This document shows positions 8,287 to 18,337 of a DNA stretch of 64,000 nt, one piece after another; the stretch's first letter is position 1, and each line of letters starts with the position of its first letter. Below the pieces are notes generated by a model. It saw only the letters and a program-made list of their open reading frames with translations, was not told the origin of the DNA and did not search any database. This stretch comes from Prolixibacteraceae bacterium. GTDB lineage: Bacteria > Bacteroidota > Bacteroidia > Bacteroidales > Prolixibacteraceae. A program made the position numbers and the translations under genes. Where the stretch lies: NCBI GenBank assembly GCA_947475715.1, contig CANJNY010000004.1, positions 34,753 through 98,752 on the forward strand. Reading direction: 5' to 3'.

Positions 8287-9222
8287 TTATTTCGAATTTA
8301 AATTATCCAGTACATTCATAACCTCGCGAACATGCCCTTCGCTGGTTTTCATCATTTGCATCTCCTCTTCGTTCAAATGGAGTTCTACAATTTTTTCGAT
8401 GCCATCTTTACCCAGTACAACAGGAACACCAAGATAGCAATTATCGATGCCATATTCACCCTGAAGCTGAATACAAACAGGGAAAATCCGTCGCTGATCT
8501 TTAACGATAGCTTCTACCATCTGAGCTGCAGCTGCTCCCGGAGCATGCCATGCCGAAGTCCCGATAAGCTTAACCAGTTCTCCACCTCCGGCTTTAGTGC
8601 GTTCAACAATCGCATTTAATGTTTCGGCATCAAGTAATTCGGTGATTGGAATTCCTCCGACGGTAGTATACCTTGTCAGAGGAACCATGGTATCTCCATG
8701 ACCTCCAAGAAGCATACCCTGGATCTCTTTTTGAGAGATATCAAGCGCTTCAGAAAGAAAAGCACGGTAACGGGCAGTATCGAGAATCCCGGCCATTCCC
8801 ATTACTCTGGTACGTGGAAATCCGGAAGTGATATGTGCCTGATAGGTCATCACATCGAGTGGATTGGACACAATAATCAGAATGGCATTCGGAGAATATT
8901 TAATAACATTTTCTGTTACAGATTTTACAATTCCCGCATTGATTTGGATCAAATCGTCGCGGGTCATTCCCGGCTTACGCGGTAATCCGGAAGTAATCAC
9001 TACCACATCGGAACCTGCTGTCCGTGCATAATCATTTGTAACCCCGACAGTACGGGTATCGTATCCAATAATTGGGGCTTTCTGCCAAATATCAAGCGCT
9101 TTACCCTCGGCAAAGCCCTCCTTGATATCCAATAAGATTACTTCATTTACTACTTCGCGATATGCCAATGTATCAGCACACGTTGATCCAACATTTCCTG
9201 CTCCTACAACTGTAACTTTCAT
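8287..9222 (-). CDS. mdh: Malate dehydrogenase
   Basis: 311 residues from the ATG at 9222 (protein start MKVTVVGAGNVGST). An in-frame extension to 9279 exists, but it would place 19 hydrophobic residues before the Rossmann strand, so the internal start is preferred. It oxidises malate to oxaloacetate with NAD in the TCA cycle. Seen: NAD-binding GAGNVGST, the substrate loop SGLPRKPGMTRDDL with the malate-specific arginine, GMAGILDTARYR, and the catalytic histidine in GGHGDTMVPL. The LDH-like MDH type fits the length. A strong terminator follows. Aconitase, another TCA enzyme, is encoded about 6 kb away in the opposite direction. Confidence 0.96.
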   Translation of the reverse strand: MKVTVVGAGNVGSTCADTLAYREVVNEVILLDIKEGFAEGKALDIWQKAPIIGYDTRTVGVTNDYARTAGSDVVVITSGLPRKPGMTRDDLIQINAGIVKSVTENVIKYSPNAILIIVSNPLDVMTYQAHITSGFPRTRVMGMAGILDTARYRAFLSEALDISQKEIQGMLLGGHGDTMVPLTRYTTVGGIPITELLDAETLNAIVERTKAGGGELVKLIGTSAWHAPGAAAAQMVEAIVKDQRRIFPVCIQLQGEYGIDNCYLGVPVVLGKDGIEKIVELHLNEEEMQMMKTSEGHVREVMNVLDNLNSK

Positions 9223-9455
9223 AAAAATCAAATTATATATTCTGATTAAAAAACTATTACTGTTAAAAAACCAATACAAATCCAGGTAGATTGCACCGAT
9301 TTCAAAAAAAAATCATCACACTTAACAAATACTTAACATATTTAATAAGCACTTAAAAACCACCTTGCAAATATAATTCAAAATACTAAAAATATTCCCA
9401 TTCGGGTTCAAACCCCTACATCGGTGATATCCGTTGCTTTTAAATACTGCTCACA

Positions 9456-10847
9456 TTAAATTCCGGCAATCTGGCGGATGACAGAAATAATCTCTTCTGC
9501 TAAACTATTAGCCCTAACGGCTGACTTGCTTTCTGAGTAAATTCTGATTATGGGTTCAGTATTTGATTTCCTCAAATGTACCCACTCCTTGTCAAAATCG
9601 ATTCGAACACCATCCACATCATTAACCTTTTCGTTGTGGTACTTCTCTTTAATTTTCAAAAGAATGTCATCCACATCGATATCCGGGGTAAGTTCAATTT
9701 TATTTTTTGATATCGTATAGTCAGGATAAGTGGCCCGAAGCTCCGAACATTTCAATCCTGATTTAGCCAAATGAGAGAGAAAAAGTGCAATCCCAACCAT
9801 AGAATCACGACCGTAATGACTTGCCGGATAGATCACACCTCCATTTCCTTCGCCTCCGATTACTGCATTTGTTGCTTTCATAATGGTTGTTACATTAACC
9901 TCTCCTACCGCTGAGGGGGTGTAGCTTTGGCCATGCAATTCGGTTATATCGCGCAGCGCTCTTGAAGATGAAAGATTAGATACGGTATTTCCGGGAGTAT
10001 TCCCAAGCACATAATCAGCTACCGCAACAAGGGTATATTCCTCATTAAACATGGTTCCATCCTCATTAATAATCGCTAACCGGTCAACATCAGGATCAAC
10101 CACAAAACAGACATCTACATTTCTATCCTTAACTATTTTGGCAGTTTCTCTGAGATTTTCAGGAATTGGCTCGGGGTTATGTGCGAAGTGTCCATTAACC
10201 TCACAATTAATTTCTACAATTTGAGAAACGCCCAAAGCCTTTAATAATTCAGGGACAATAATACCACCAACTGAATTGACTGCGTCAACGGCGATCCTGA
10301 AATTTCTTTTTTTGATCATTTCAACATTTACAAGAGCAAGATCGAGTACATGCTGAACATGATAACCGGTATAATCCTTAAAAGACTCATGGCCCAGATC
10401 ATCGACCTCTGCAAATACAAATCGCTCATTTTCGGCTATTTCCAAAACCATCTTCCCTTCAGTATCATTGAGAAACTCTCCATGCTCATTGAGTAGCTTA
10501 AGGGCATTCCATTGTTTGGGATTGTGGCTTGCCGTAAGAATGATTCCTCCGTCACCATTTTCAGCCACAACGGCAAGTTCAGTAGTAGGGGTAGAAGCAA
10601 GACCGAGGTTTACAACATCCGCACCCATTCCAATTAAAGTGCCAGTTACCAGTGCATTGACCATGTCGCCAGAGATTCTGGCATCACGCCCCACTACGAT
10701 TTTTAATTTTCGGTTATCCTTACTTCGCTCTTTTATCCAGGTAAGGTATGCGGCAGTAAATTTCACCAGATCTAACGGACTCAGTCCCTCACCCGGTAAT
10801 CCTCCGATTGTACCACGTATTCCCGATATTGATTTTATTAGCGCCAT
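9456..10847 (-). CDS. glmM: Phosphoglucosamine mutase / phosphomannomutase family
   Basis: 463 residues of the alpha-D-phosphohexomutase family. The active-site phosphoserine loop TASHNP is at Ser 107, the Mg-binding loop is DPDVDRL, and the sugar-binding loop is GGEGNGGVIYP. The C-terminal phosphate-binding loop is RKSNTEPIIRIYSES. In most Bacteroidota this type is annotated GlmM (glucosamine-6-P to glucosamine-1-P for cell-wall UDP-GlcNAc), but a phosphomannomutase role cannot be excluded from sequence alone. On the minus strand a sequence close to a Bacteroidota -7 box (AACTTTGC) lies about 40 bases upstream of the start. Confidence 0.88.
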   Translation of the reverse strand: MALIKSISGIRGTIGGLPGEGLSPLDLVKFTAAYLTWIKERSKDNRKLKIVVGRDARISGDMVNALVTGTLIGMGADVVNLGLASTPTTELAVVAENGDGGIILTASHNPKQWNALKLLNEHGEFLNDTEGKMVLEIAENERFVFAEVDDLGHESFKDYTGYHVQHVLDLALVNVEMIKKRNFRIAVDAVNSVGGIIVPELLKALGVSQIVEINCEVNGHFAHNPEPIPENLRETAKIVKDRNVDVCFVVDPDVDRLAIINEDGTMFNEEYTLVAVADYVLGNTPGNTVSNLSSSRALRDITELHGQSYTPSAVGEVNVTTIMKATNAVIGGEGNGGVIYPASHYGRDSMVGIALFLSHLAKSGLKCSELRATYPDYTISKNKIELTPDIDVDDILLKIKEKYHNEKVNDVDGVRIDFDKEWVHLRKSNTEPIIRIYSESKSAVRANSLAEEIISVIRQIAGI

Positions 10848-11002
10848 AAGTTTTTGTATTATTTTTCGATTATTTAAGGTGCAAAGTTGTTAAATTGGGT
10901 TAATTATTCAAAGGATTATTCTGTCGAAACAAAATATAAGTTCTTTTTTACTTTTTTTTTCCGACCTTTGCACCCGAAATATTAATAAGTCAGAGAATTA
11001 AG

Positions 11003-12157
11003 ATGATTATCAGAAGAGCAAGAGGACAGGAGCGCACCGATAAGCGTACCGTCGAGAAGAGGGAGCCGGGAACAAGACCACGTATCCACAAAGGTGGGGC
11101 ATCTCAGGGCGATCAGAGCAGAAGGCCTGCAGGAAGCAGAAGTGAGCCAAAAGATTTAGGCTCAGGTAAGAGAGTCGGAAAGACCAAGGTATTAAAAACA
11201 GCATCGGGATCACGACCCGCAACCGCACCCACGGGTCGGTTTGGAAAAGAGCGGACCTCCGATATTTTTCGCAGAAATGTGATTGAAAAGCGCCCGGAAA
11301 AGAAATTTGACGGTGCCGAGTCTGATCAATTCCTGAACAAAACAGGAAAAGTATTACGTGGAAGACTGGGAATCCAAAATTTGAATAACGAATTTAAATC
11401 AGCCAATAAAGGGACCAAACCGGCGCCCTCAAAAAAAGAGCCGGGTTCAATGCGTCTGAACCGATACATCGCCAATGCCGGATTATGTTCACGTCGTGAA
11501 GCCGACACCTATATCGCAACCGGTTGTGTTACAATCAACGGTAAAATTGTTTCAGAGATGGGACATCAGGTATTACCCGGCGAGTCGGTTAGTTTTAACG
11601 GCAGAATTATTACCGCCGAAAAAAAAATGTATGTGCTGCTGAATAAACCAAAGGGTTATGTCACCACCCTTGAAGATCCCCATGCAGATAAAACCGTAAT
11701 GGAACTTATCGCCAATGCATGTCCCGAGCGAATCTATCCCGTTGGCCGGCTCGATAAGAGTACCACCGGCCTGTTGCTTTTCACCAACGACGGCGATATG
11801 ACCAAACGGTTAACCCATCCCAAATACAATCGCAAGAAGATTTACCACGTACATCTGGATCAGAAAGTTACGAAAAATCACCTTCAGGAGATTGTCGATG
11901 GGATAACCCTTGAAGATGGATTTGTTGCTGCCGATTCGGTAAGTTATGTAAGTGAAGATGATAAAAAGCAGGTGGGCATTGAGATCCATTCAGGAAAAAA
12001 TAAGATCGTTCGCCGTATCTTTGAACATCTTGGCTATAAGGTTGAAAAACTCGACCGGGTTTATTTCTGCGGATTGACAAAGAAAGACCTTCCCCGCGGC
12101 CGATGGCGTTTCCTTACCGAAGAGGAGGTATCGCTATTGAAGATGTCCTCCAAATAA
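11003..12157 (+). CDS. rRNA pseudouridine synthase (RluB/RsuA type) with basic N-terminal extension
   Basis: 384 residues. Residues 1-145 are a low-complexity Arg/Lys/Gly/Ser-rich extension (for example RRARGQERTDKRTVEKREPG) of a kind common in Bacteroidota RluB homologues. Then come an S4 RNA-binding domain (about 148-205, MRLNRYIANAGLCSRREAD) and the pseudouridine synthase domain with catalytic Asp in GRLDKSTTGLLLFTNDGD. It should isomerise a uridine in 23S or 16S rRNA; domain order and length of the catalytic core fit RluB. The basic tail probably gives extra rRNA affinity. It is divergent from glmM, with a possible promoter (gACCTTTGC at 10963-10971) about 30 bases upstream. Confidence 0.9.
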   Translation: MIIRRARGQERTDKRTVEKREPGTRPRIHKGGASQGDQSRRPAGSRSEPKDLGSGKRVGKTKVLKTASGSRPATAPTGRFGKERTSDIFRRNVIEKRPEKKFDGAESDQFLNKTGKVLRGRLGIQNLNNEFKSANKGTKPAPSKKEPGSMRLNRYIANAGLCSRREADTYIATGCVTINGKIVSEMGHQVLPGESVSFNGRIITAEKKMYVLLNKPKGYVTTLEDPHADKTVMELIANACPERIYPVGRLDKSTTGLLLFTNDGDMTKRLTHPKYNRKKIYHVHLDQKVTKNHLQEIVDGITLEDGFVAADSVSYVSEDDKKQVGIEIHSGKNKIVRRIFEHLGYKVEKLDRVYFCGLTKKDLPRGRWRFLTEEEVSLLKMSSK

Positions 12158-12213
12158 CCATTAAAAACTTAATTTTCCCCAAAATTATTGTGCTTTAATA
12201 GATTGTGAATTGA

Positions 12214-13668
12214 ATGAATTGGTTAAAAATTAAAATTTATCCTGTTTTGATGACTTTGGTTTTGATGACCACTATTCCCGGTTTTGCAACCAACAGATTA
12301 AACGGAGTGATTTTAAGCAATAGTACCAAATCATTCAATTCTCAGATTATTAAACTGTGGAATTATAGCGAATCAGACTCCTTGCCGGGAGACACTGCTC
12401 AATCACATACTGTCAAAACAGAAAACTTTGGGTTTAGGCCTTTTAGCGGATCGGAACTGCATACCCTATTCATCGCAGATAGTCTGTTTAGGGCCGATCG
12501 CGAAAAAAAGAACCTTAAACTTGTTCGGTTGATGGCTGAAGGGAAGATTTCCATTGGTTTCTTTAACCTTGATTTCAGCAAACCCTTTAGCTATACCATC
12601 TATGAAGGGATTAAATTAGGAATCGGGGGTGAAACCAATGAGAAATTATCGCACCATTTTACGGTAGGGGCAGCCACCACCTATGGAATGAAAAACGGCT
12701 CGTTAAAACATGCCGAGTGGATTAATTTTTATCCGATTGGCAGGTCCGATTTACGAATTCACCTCGATTATCAGGATATGAATCTTGAATTCGGCGGGTC
12801 TGAATTCCTCGAATCCAAATCATTACTAAACCCGGAAAGTTTTCGAAATCTACTGATAACAAATATGTTTGCAACCAAGCGAACAACTTTCGGATTTGAA
12901 ATCCGCCCCGTCAATGATTTTAATTTCTATATTTTCGGAGACCTCTCTGAAAACAGGACGATCAAAGATACCCGGTTCCTGCTCGAACATCCCTTTTCGC
13001 CCATCACGCTGGCTCGCACCGGCTTACAATTAAGATATGCACCTGGAATCGTATTTGAACTGGACGAAGGACATTTGAACGAAACAAAAGCCCCTTTATC
13101 CGATTTCTATTTGACAATTATCCAGTGTCTTTCGGCTTTGGGGGGGGAATACCGGTTTACAAAATTAGAGATCAAATGGAAATTTAATCTTCCCAAGTCC
13201 CCTATTGGAACCACTACCGTTATTCTGCGGGGAGGATTAATTTCATCACAAAGCCCAATGATTGAACTGTTTAATGGAAATGGAAGTTATACTGGAACAT
13301 ACACAATGGATGCCCCCTTCTCATTTGGGACGATGCAAATGAATGAATTTTCTGCTACCAATTATACTTCGATTAATCTGAGGCATAATTTCAGCACCTG
13401 GCTCTTTTCAGCTAACATTAAAAACCGGCCAGCAATTATTTTTGCGCAAAATATGGGTGTAGGAAGGTTGAGCTCTCATTTTATCACTCAACTTAATCTT
13501 AAGGATTACCATAAAGGTTTTTACGAATCGGGATTTGAGATCAACAATTTAATCCGTTTGAGCCATGTATCATTCGGTGCAGGTGTTTTTTACCGTTATG
13601 GTCCTTATGGATTCAATGCGATACATGATAATTTTGCCTATAAATTTGGATTTCTCGTAACCCTGTAG
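12214..13668 (+). CDS. Secreted beta-rich protein, probable outer-membrane barrel (DUF5686-like C-terminal part)
   Basis: 484 residues with a signal peptide (VLMTLVLMTTIPGFA, cleavage before TN). After about residue 110 the protein alternates in a way typical of outer-membrane beta-strands, with many aromatic-ended segments such as FEIRPVNDFNFYIFGD, and it ends YKFGFLVTL. The last third (RLSHVSFGAGVFYRYGPYGF) resembles the barrel end of DUF5686-type proteins, which usually also carry an N-terminal carboxypeptidase-regulatory domain that is missing here. It ends 12 bases from the convergent MacB-type permease gene. The family assignment is tentative; localisation in the outer membrane is more likely than not. 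Confidence 0.5.
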   Translation: MNWLKIKIYPVLMTLVLMTTIPGFATNRLNGVILSNSTKSFNSQIIKLWNYSESDSLPGDTAQSHTVKTENFGFRPFSGSELHTLFIADSLFRADREKKNLKLVRLMAEGKISIGFFNLDFSKPFSYTIYEGIKLGIGGETNEKLSHHFTVGAATTYGMKNGSLKHAEWINFYPIGRSDLRIHLDYQDMNLEFGGSEFLESKSLLNPESFRNLLITNMFATKRTTFGFEIRPVNDFNFYIFGDLSENRTIKDTRFLLEHPFSPITLARTGLQLRYAPGIVFELDEGHLNETKAPLSDFYLTIIQCLSALGGEYRFTKLEIKWKFNLPKSPIGTTTVILRGGLISSQSPMIELFNGNGSYTGTYTMDAPFSFGTMQMNEFSATNYTSINLRHNFSTWLFSANIKNRPAIIFAQNMGVGRLSSHFITQLNLKDYHKGFYESGFEINNLIRLSHVSFGAGVFYRYGPYGFNAIHDNFAYKFGFLVTL

Positions 13669-13680
13669 ATCAATTACCTA

Positions 13681-14925
13681 TTATTCATATCGTAACGCCT
13701 CAATAGGATCCAGCTTCGAGGCTTTTATCGCAGGAAGCACTCCGGAACCCAAACTTACCAGCAGACATAAAACGACACCTGCAAACATCCATTGCCAGGG
13801 AATTATAAAGGAGCTCCCAATAAGCATTGAGACACCATTACCTGCAAGAATTCCCAAAATAATTCCCAGCAATCCGCCCAATTGTCCGATTACAATCGAT
13901 TCGATCAGAAATTGCTGTTTAATTGAACGGGAGTTTGCCCCCATCGCTTTATGAATCCCAATTTCACGGGTCCTTTCAGCCACCGTTACCAAAAGGATAT
14001 TCATCAGGCCTATTGCCGCGCCCAGCAGGGTAATAAATCCGATAATGGTAGCCGCCAGAGTTACGTATTTGATATTATCGAGTAAAACATTGACCAGGTT
14101 ATCGCTCTTTTCAACTATAAAATCTGTATCATCCAGAACATTAAGCCCCCTGATATTTCGGAATGCAGCTTCGGCATCTCCGATGGCAGCATCGAGCAAT
14201 TGCGGTGTTTTGGGCATCACACTGATCCGGAAGTTCATCTGAGGCCTTGGAAAATACTGCCTTACATTGGTAAATGGAAGAAGTACAACCTGATCCCCGC
14301 CACTGCCAAACCCGCTTCCCTTATCTTTTAAAACACCTACAATCGTATATTTGCCGCTCCCAACCGAAATAACTTTTCCCACAGGATCTGCATCACCGGA
14401 GAACAGTTTTTTAATCAGTGCCGAACCCAAAAGGGCTACATTGTCACCCTCAAAAGACTCCTTAAAGGTGAGCCCCCTCCCCGACTCCAGCTCATAACCG
14501 GCAGTCTGGAGAAAATTTTCATCAATCCCACGCACAGTAACATTGGGATTACTCTTTTTTGATTCGTATTTTACCGTAGCGGTCTGTGTTGCATTAACCG
14601 AGACAGAAACTGTTGCCGGGAAAGTATAACGCTCACGGAACTCACGTGCCTGAAAATAGCTGATATAACTGTAATTCTTTGAACGATAACGCTTATTTCC
14701 TATCTGAACACGCATACTTCGACTTTGAATGCTAAAGGTATTAGCTCCCAAACGTGTAAATTCAGTTGAGTTCTTAATCGAATCGATTGCAGTTAAAATT
14801 CCAACAAGGGCTGAAATTCCTATTGCTATAATTAATATAGTAAGGACAGACCGAACCAGGTTCCCACGAATAGACTGAAAGGCAATTCGTATATTTTCAA
14901 ATACCAAAGGTTTAATCCAAATCAT
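13681..14925 (-). CDS. MacB/FtsX-type ABC transporter permease
   Basis: 414 residues. One membrane helix near the N-terminus (VLTILIIAIGISALVGILTA), a large periplasmic MacB core domain (about 50-285), then three C-terminal helices of the FtsX domain, with the conserved segment LVTVAERTREIGIHKAMGA between helices 2 and 3. This topology is that of MacB-family permeases, which work mechanically across the periplasm, often for export or lipoprotein handling. No ATPase gene is adjacent, so its partner is encoded elsewhere. It is convergent with the barrel protein gene and has a 12-base tail-to-tail gap. Confidence 0.9.
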   Translation of the reverse strand: MIWIKPLVFENIRIAFQSIRGNLVRSVLTILIIAIGISALVGILTAIDSIKNSTEFTRLGANTFSIQSRSMRVQIGNKRYRSKNYSYISYFQAREFRERYTFPATVSVSVNATQTATVKYESKKSNPNVTVRGIDENFLQTAGYELESGRGLTFKESFEGDNVALLGSALIKKLFSGDADPVGKVISVGSGKYTIVGVLKDKGSGFGSGGDQVVLLPFTNVRQYFPRPQMNFRISVMPKTPQLLDAAIGDAEAAFRNIRGLNVLDDTDFIVEKSDNLVNVLLDNIKYVTLAATIIGFITLLGAAIGLMNILLVTVAERTREIGIHKAMGANSRSIKQQFLIESIVIGQLGGLLGIILGILAGNGVSMLIGSSFIIPWQWMFAGVVLCLLVSLGSGVLPAIKASKLDPIEALRYE

Positions 14926-15234
14926 TCGGACTTTAAAATTGATTTACACTAATTTTTGTGCTAATTTAAAACTAACAATCGATTAAATGTAACCTGAATC
15001 GGTAAATATTAAAATTAATCGGATCAAAGCGTCAGAGAATCTGTTTGAGGAGGGGCAAATTGGCAACCGATAGGCTGCTAATGGCAGAAAATCACTGGAA
15101 GCAGAACAACTTTAAAAAAACAAATAAAGAGGAATATCGTTCGGTTTTCCTGCATATTTCATCAAAGGGTTTATTTTTTCTCACCAATAATCATTAACAT
15201 TGCAAATGTTTGTATAATCTTAAAATTGAACCGT
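14926..15234. other. Divergent promoter region between permease and aconitase
   Basis: About 310 bases that must carry promoters for both flanking genes. On the plus strand TAACATTGC (15194-15202) differs by one base from the Bacteroidota -7 consensus TAnnTTTGC and lies 32 bases before the aconitase ATG. No -33 TTTG at the right spacing was found. No RNA gene or repeat is evident. Confidence 0.4.
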
Positions 15235-17496
15235 ATGGCTTACGACATTGATATGATTCGGAAAGTGTATTCACAAATGCCTGAACGAGTTAACAAATTA
15301 CGCACATTACTGGGAAGGCCGGTTACTTTAACCGAGAAAATCCTCTATTCGCACCTTTCCGGAGAATTTCCGGAGCTCCCTTTTGAAAAAGGGGTGTCTT
15401 ATGTTAACTTTGATCCGGATCGTGTTGCGATGCAGGATGCAACTGCCCAAATGGCATTGCTTCAATTTATGCAGGCAGGAAAGAGCACAGTTTCTGTCCC
15501 CTCAACGGTACATTGCGACCACCTGATTCTTGCACAAACCGGTGCGGTTGAAGATCTTAAAAAAGCAGAAGAGACCAATAAGGAAGTTTACAGCTTTCTC
15601 TCTTCGGTGTCAAAAAAATATGGAATTGGTTTCTGGAAGCCGGGAGCAGGGATAATTCACCAGGTGGTACTCGAAAATTATGCCTTCCCCGGTGGTATGA
15701 TGGTTGGAACCGATTCACACACTGTAAATGCGGGTGGATTGGGAATGATTGCTATTGGGGTCGGTGGCGCTGATGCAGTCGATGTAATGACCGGTATTCC
15801 TTGGGAACTTAAATTTCCAAAACTTATCGGAGTCAATCTTACCGGGAAACTTAGCGGATGGGCCTCTCCTAAAGATGTTATTCTTAAAGTTGCCGGAATC
15901 TTAACCGTTAAGGGTGGTACCGGTTGTATCATCGAATATTTTGGTCCCGGGGCTTCCAGTATCTCTTGCACCGGTAAAGGGACAATCTGTAATATGGGAG
16001 CTGAAGTGGGTGCTACAACTTCAACATTCGCCTTTGATGAGAGTATGAGCCAATACCTCCAGGCAACTGGCCGGGCAGATGTTGCAGAAATGGCTTCGAA
16101 AATTGCATCTGACCTGAGCGCCGATCCTGAAGTATTTGCCAATCCTGAAAGATTTTTCGACCAGGTAATCGAAATAAATCTTTCCGAGCTTGAACCACAT
16201 ATAAACGGCCCATTCACGCCCGATTTAGCAACACCACTTTCAAAATTCAAGAGTGTTGCCAGGGAGAAAGGGTGGCCGATGGAGATGAAAGTAGGATTAA
16301 TTGGATCGTGTACCAATTCATCCTACGAGGATATCAGCCGCGCAGCTTCTGTAGCCCGGCAGGCTAGAATTAAAAACCTAAAGGTAAAGGCAGAGTTTAC
16401 GATTTCTCCCGGTTCGGAACTTGTTCGTTACACCGTTGCACGGGATGGTTTTCTCGATTCGTTCGAGGAGATGGGTGGAATTGTGATGACCAATGCATGT
16501 GGACCTTGTATCGGTCAGTGGGCCAGGCATAATGCCGCTAATTTGCCCGAAAATTCGATTATGACCTCCTTTAACCGGAATTTTGCAAAGCGTACCGATG
16601 GAAATCCCAAAACCCATGGCTTTGTAGCTTCACCAGAAATTGTGACCGCATTTGCCATTGCAGGAACATTGGATTTTAATCCGGTTACCGACTTCTTAAC
16701 CAACGAAAACGGAGAATTGGTCAAACTTGATCCGCCAACCGGAGATAATTTACCGGTAAACGGTTTTGCAGTAGAAGATCAGGGACTGATCCCACCATCA
16801 ACAGACCATCAGGGAATCGAAATTTCAGTAAATCCATCCTCTGACCGACTTCAGTTACTCGCCCCATTTGCACCCTGGGAAGGGCACGACCTGAAAAATC
16901 TAAAACTTTTGATCAAAGCCCGTGGAAAGTGTACAACTGACCATATCTCGATGGCCGGCCCATGGCTTACTTACCGGGGGCACCTCGATAATATTTCAGA
17001 GAATCTGCTGATTGGAGCAATCAATGATTTTAACGGGAATACAAACTCGGTAAAAAATCAACTGACCTCAGAATATGGAGCCGTTCCTGCAACGGCAAGG
17101 GCCTATAAAAAAGAGGGGCTTGGTTCGTTGATTGTAGGTGATGAAAACTATGGTGAAGGTTCATCCCGTGAACATGCCGCGATGGAGCCACGCCACCTTG
17201 GAGTAAGAGTGGTTTTGACCCGATCGTTTGCCAGAATTCACGAAACAAACCTGAAAAAACAGGGTATGCTCGCACTTACCTTTTCAAATCCTGAAGATTA
17301 CAACAAAATCGAGGAAGACGATTCAATTGATATTATTGGACTTGAATCGTTTGAACCCGGCAAATTATTGCAGCTCACCTTACATCACAGCAATGGATCG
17401 TCGGAAATTATTGAGGTAAAACATACTTATAATGAAGCACAGATCGCCTGGTTCAAGGCCGGTTCATGTCTCAATTTCATTAAGGAAAATCAATAA
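15235..17496 (+). CDS. Aconitate hydratase
   Basis: 753 residues from the ATG at 15235; an in-frame TTG three codons earlier is less likely. It converts citrate to isocitrate via cis-aconitate in the TCA cycle. The [4Fe-4S] ligand cysteines are seen in [11 protein letters not shown] and in the paired motif [10 protein letters not shown]. The swivel domain carries [19 protein letters not shown], with the catalytic serine and arginines. The length and sequence fit the mitochondrial-type aconitase common in Bacteroidota rather than AcnA or AcnB of proteobacteria. A clear terminator follows 19 bases after the stop. Confidence 0.95.
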   Translation: MAYDIDMIRKVYSQMPERVNKLRTLLGRPVTLTEKILYSHLSGEFPELPFEKGVSYVNFDPDRVAMQDATAQMALLQFMQAGKSTVSVPSTVHCDHLILAQTGAVEDLKKAEETNKEVYSFLSSVSKKYGIGFWKPGAGIIHQVVLENYAFPGGMMVGTDSHTVNAGGLGMIAIGVGGADAVDVMTGIPWELKFPKLIGVNLTGKLSGWASPKDVILKVAGILTVKGGTGCIIEYFGPGASSISCTGKGTICNMGAEVGATTSTFAFDESMSQYLQATGRADVAEMASKIASDLSADPEVFANPERFFDQVIEINLSELEPHINGPFTPDLATPLSKFKSVAREKGWPMEMKVGLIGSCTNSSYEDISRAASVARQARIKNLKVKAEFTISPGSELVRYTVARDGFLDSFEEMGGIVMTNACGPCIGQWARHNAANLPENSIMTSFNRNFAKRTDGNPKTHGFVASPEIVTAFAIAGTLDFNPVTDFLTNENGELVKLDPPTGDNLPVNGFAVEDQGLIPPSTDHQGIEISVNPSSDRLQLLAPFAPWEGHDLKNLKLLIKARGKCTTDHISMAGPWLTYRGHLDNISENLLIGAINDFNGNTNSVKNQLTSEYGAVPATARAYKKEGLGSLIVGDENYGEGSSREHAAMEPRHLGVRVVLTRSFARIHETNLKKQGMLALTFSNPEDYNKIEEDDSIDIIGLESFEPGKLLQLTLHHSNGSSEIIEVKHTYNEAQIAWFKAGSCLNFIKENQ

Positions 17497-17514
17497 CTTT
17501 TTTGAAAATATTTT

Positions 17515-17545
17515 AAATAGGCCGGGACATTTTTCCGGCCTATTT
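17515..17545 (+). terminator. Intrinsic terminator of aconitase
   Basis: An 11-bp perfect stem (AAATAGGCCGG at 17515-17525 with 17535-17545), a loop containing T5, and a T-rich 3' side. It lies 18 bases past the aconitase stop codon. Confidence 0.85.
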
Positions 17546-17728
17546 AATTATTCGAACGAATGATTTCATTTTTCCAAAATACCCAGCCTTTTCACTGTAA
17601 TTCAAATAGTTGCAATTTATTATTTTCGAATTAACATTTTTTAATACTTTTACCACTCCGAACTGCCCTGGCCCGATATACCTTTAGAACCATTTCCAGA
17701 TAGGTTATTCGCGAAGTTTAAAAGCAAA

Positions 17729-18253
17729 ATGGTATTTCGATTCAGAATCATATCCGACAAGGTGGAAAATTTTGTATTGCATATTGATGCCAATGCAAGA
17801 AATACCTTTTTCGAACTTCACGAAGCGATTCAGCATGCATGCAAGTACGATTCTTCAGAACTTGCCACCTTTTTTCTTGCCGATGAGGAGTGGGACAAAG
17901 GGGAGGAGATCATGATGTTTAGTGACAAGAAGAGTAAACAGTTTCCGGTACTTTTAATGAAAAACACCTTTCTTGGTGATTATCTAAAGGAGAGGGAGGA
18001 TAAATTAATCTATATTTTTGATATTACAAGTCAAAAATCATTTTATATTGAATTAAATGAGCTGGTTATGGAAAACAAACTAAACGCACCCACGATTACT
18101 TACCACAGAGGAAATGCTCCTGCACAGAGTTTTTCCGGTTACAATGCAGATTTACTTGCAGAACACGATTCTGAACTTCAAAATGTTTTTACCGATTTTG
18201 GGGAGCTTGAGGATCTGAATCTGATCTATGGTGAAATTGGAGAGGTGATGTAG
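17729..18253 (+). CDS. pRiA4b ORF-3-like protein
   Basis: 174 residues. The sequence pattern (FELHEAIQHACKYDSSELATFFLADEEW..., TFLGDYLKEREDKLIYIFDI) is that of the plasmid pRiA4b ORF-3-like family, whose members share a small alpha/beta fold of unknown biochemical role. Only one copy of the domain is present, and the C-terminal 50 residues are acidic. The gene is about 230 bases behind aconitase and 84 bases before miaA, on the same strand; miaA seems to have its own promoter. Function unknown; this is a family assignment only. Confidence 0.7.
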   Translation: MVFRFRIISDKVENFVLHIDANARNTFFELHEAIQHACKYDSSELATFFLADEEWDKGEEIMMFSDKKSKQFPVLLMKNTFLGDYLKEREDKLIYIFDITSQKSFYIELNELVMENKLNAPTITYHRGNAPAQSFSGYNADLLAEHDSELQNVFTDFGELEDLNLIYGEIGEVM

Positions 18254-18289
18254 GTCTGAAAAAGAAAATTACATTAATTAATTTCTAAC

Positions 18290-18297
18290 TACCTTTG
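18290..18297 (+). promoter_or_regulatory. Bacteroidota-type -7 box before miaA
   Basis: TACCTTTG matches TAnnTTTG exactly and lies 40 bases upstream of the miaA ATG. No TTTG is present at the ideal -33 position, so strength is uncertain. Confidence 0.45.
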
Positions 18298-18337
18298 GGC
18301 TTTACTTTTTGAGTGCCTTTAAGTCATTTTTTCATTA

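Noticed and set aside
8287..9279. Longer malate dehydrogenase start at 9279
   Set aside because: The extra 19 residues precede the first Rossmann strand and do not form a plausible signal; ATG at 9222 fits the family.
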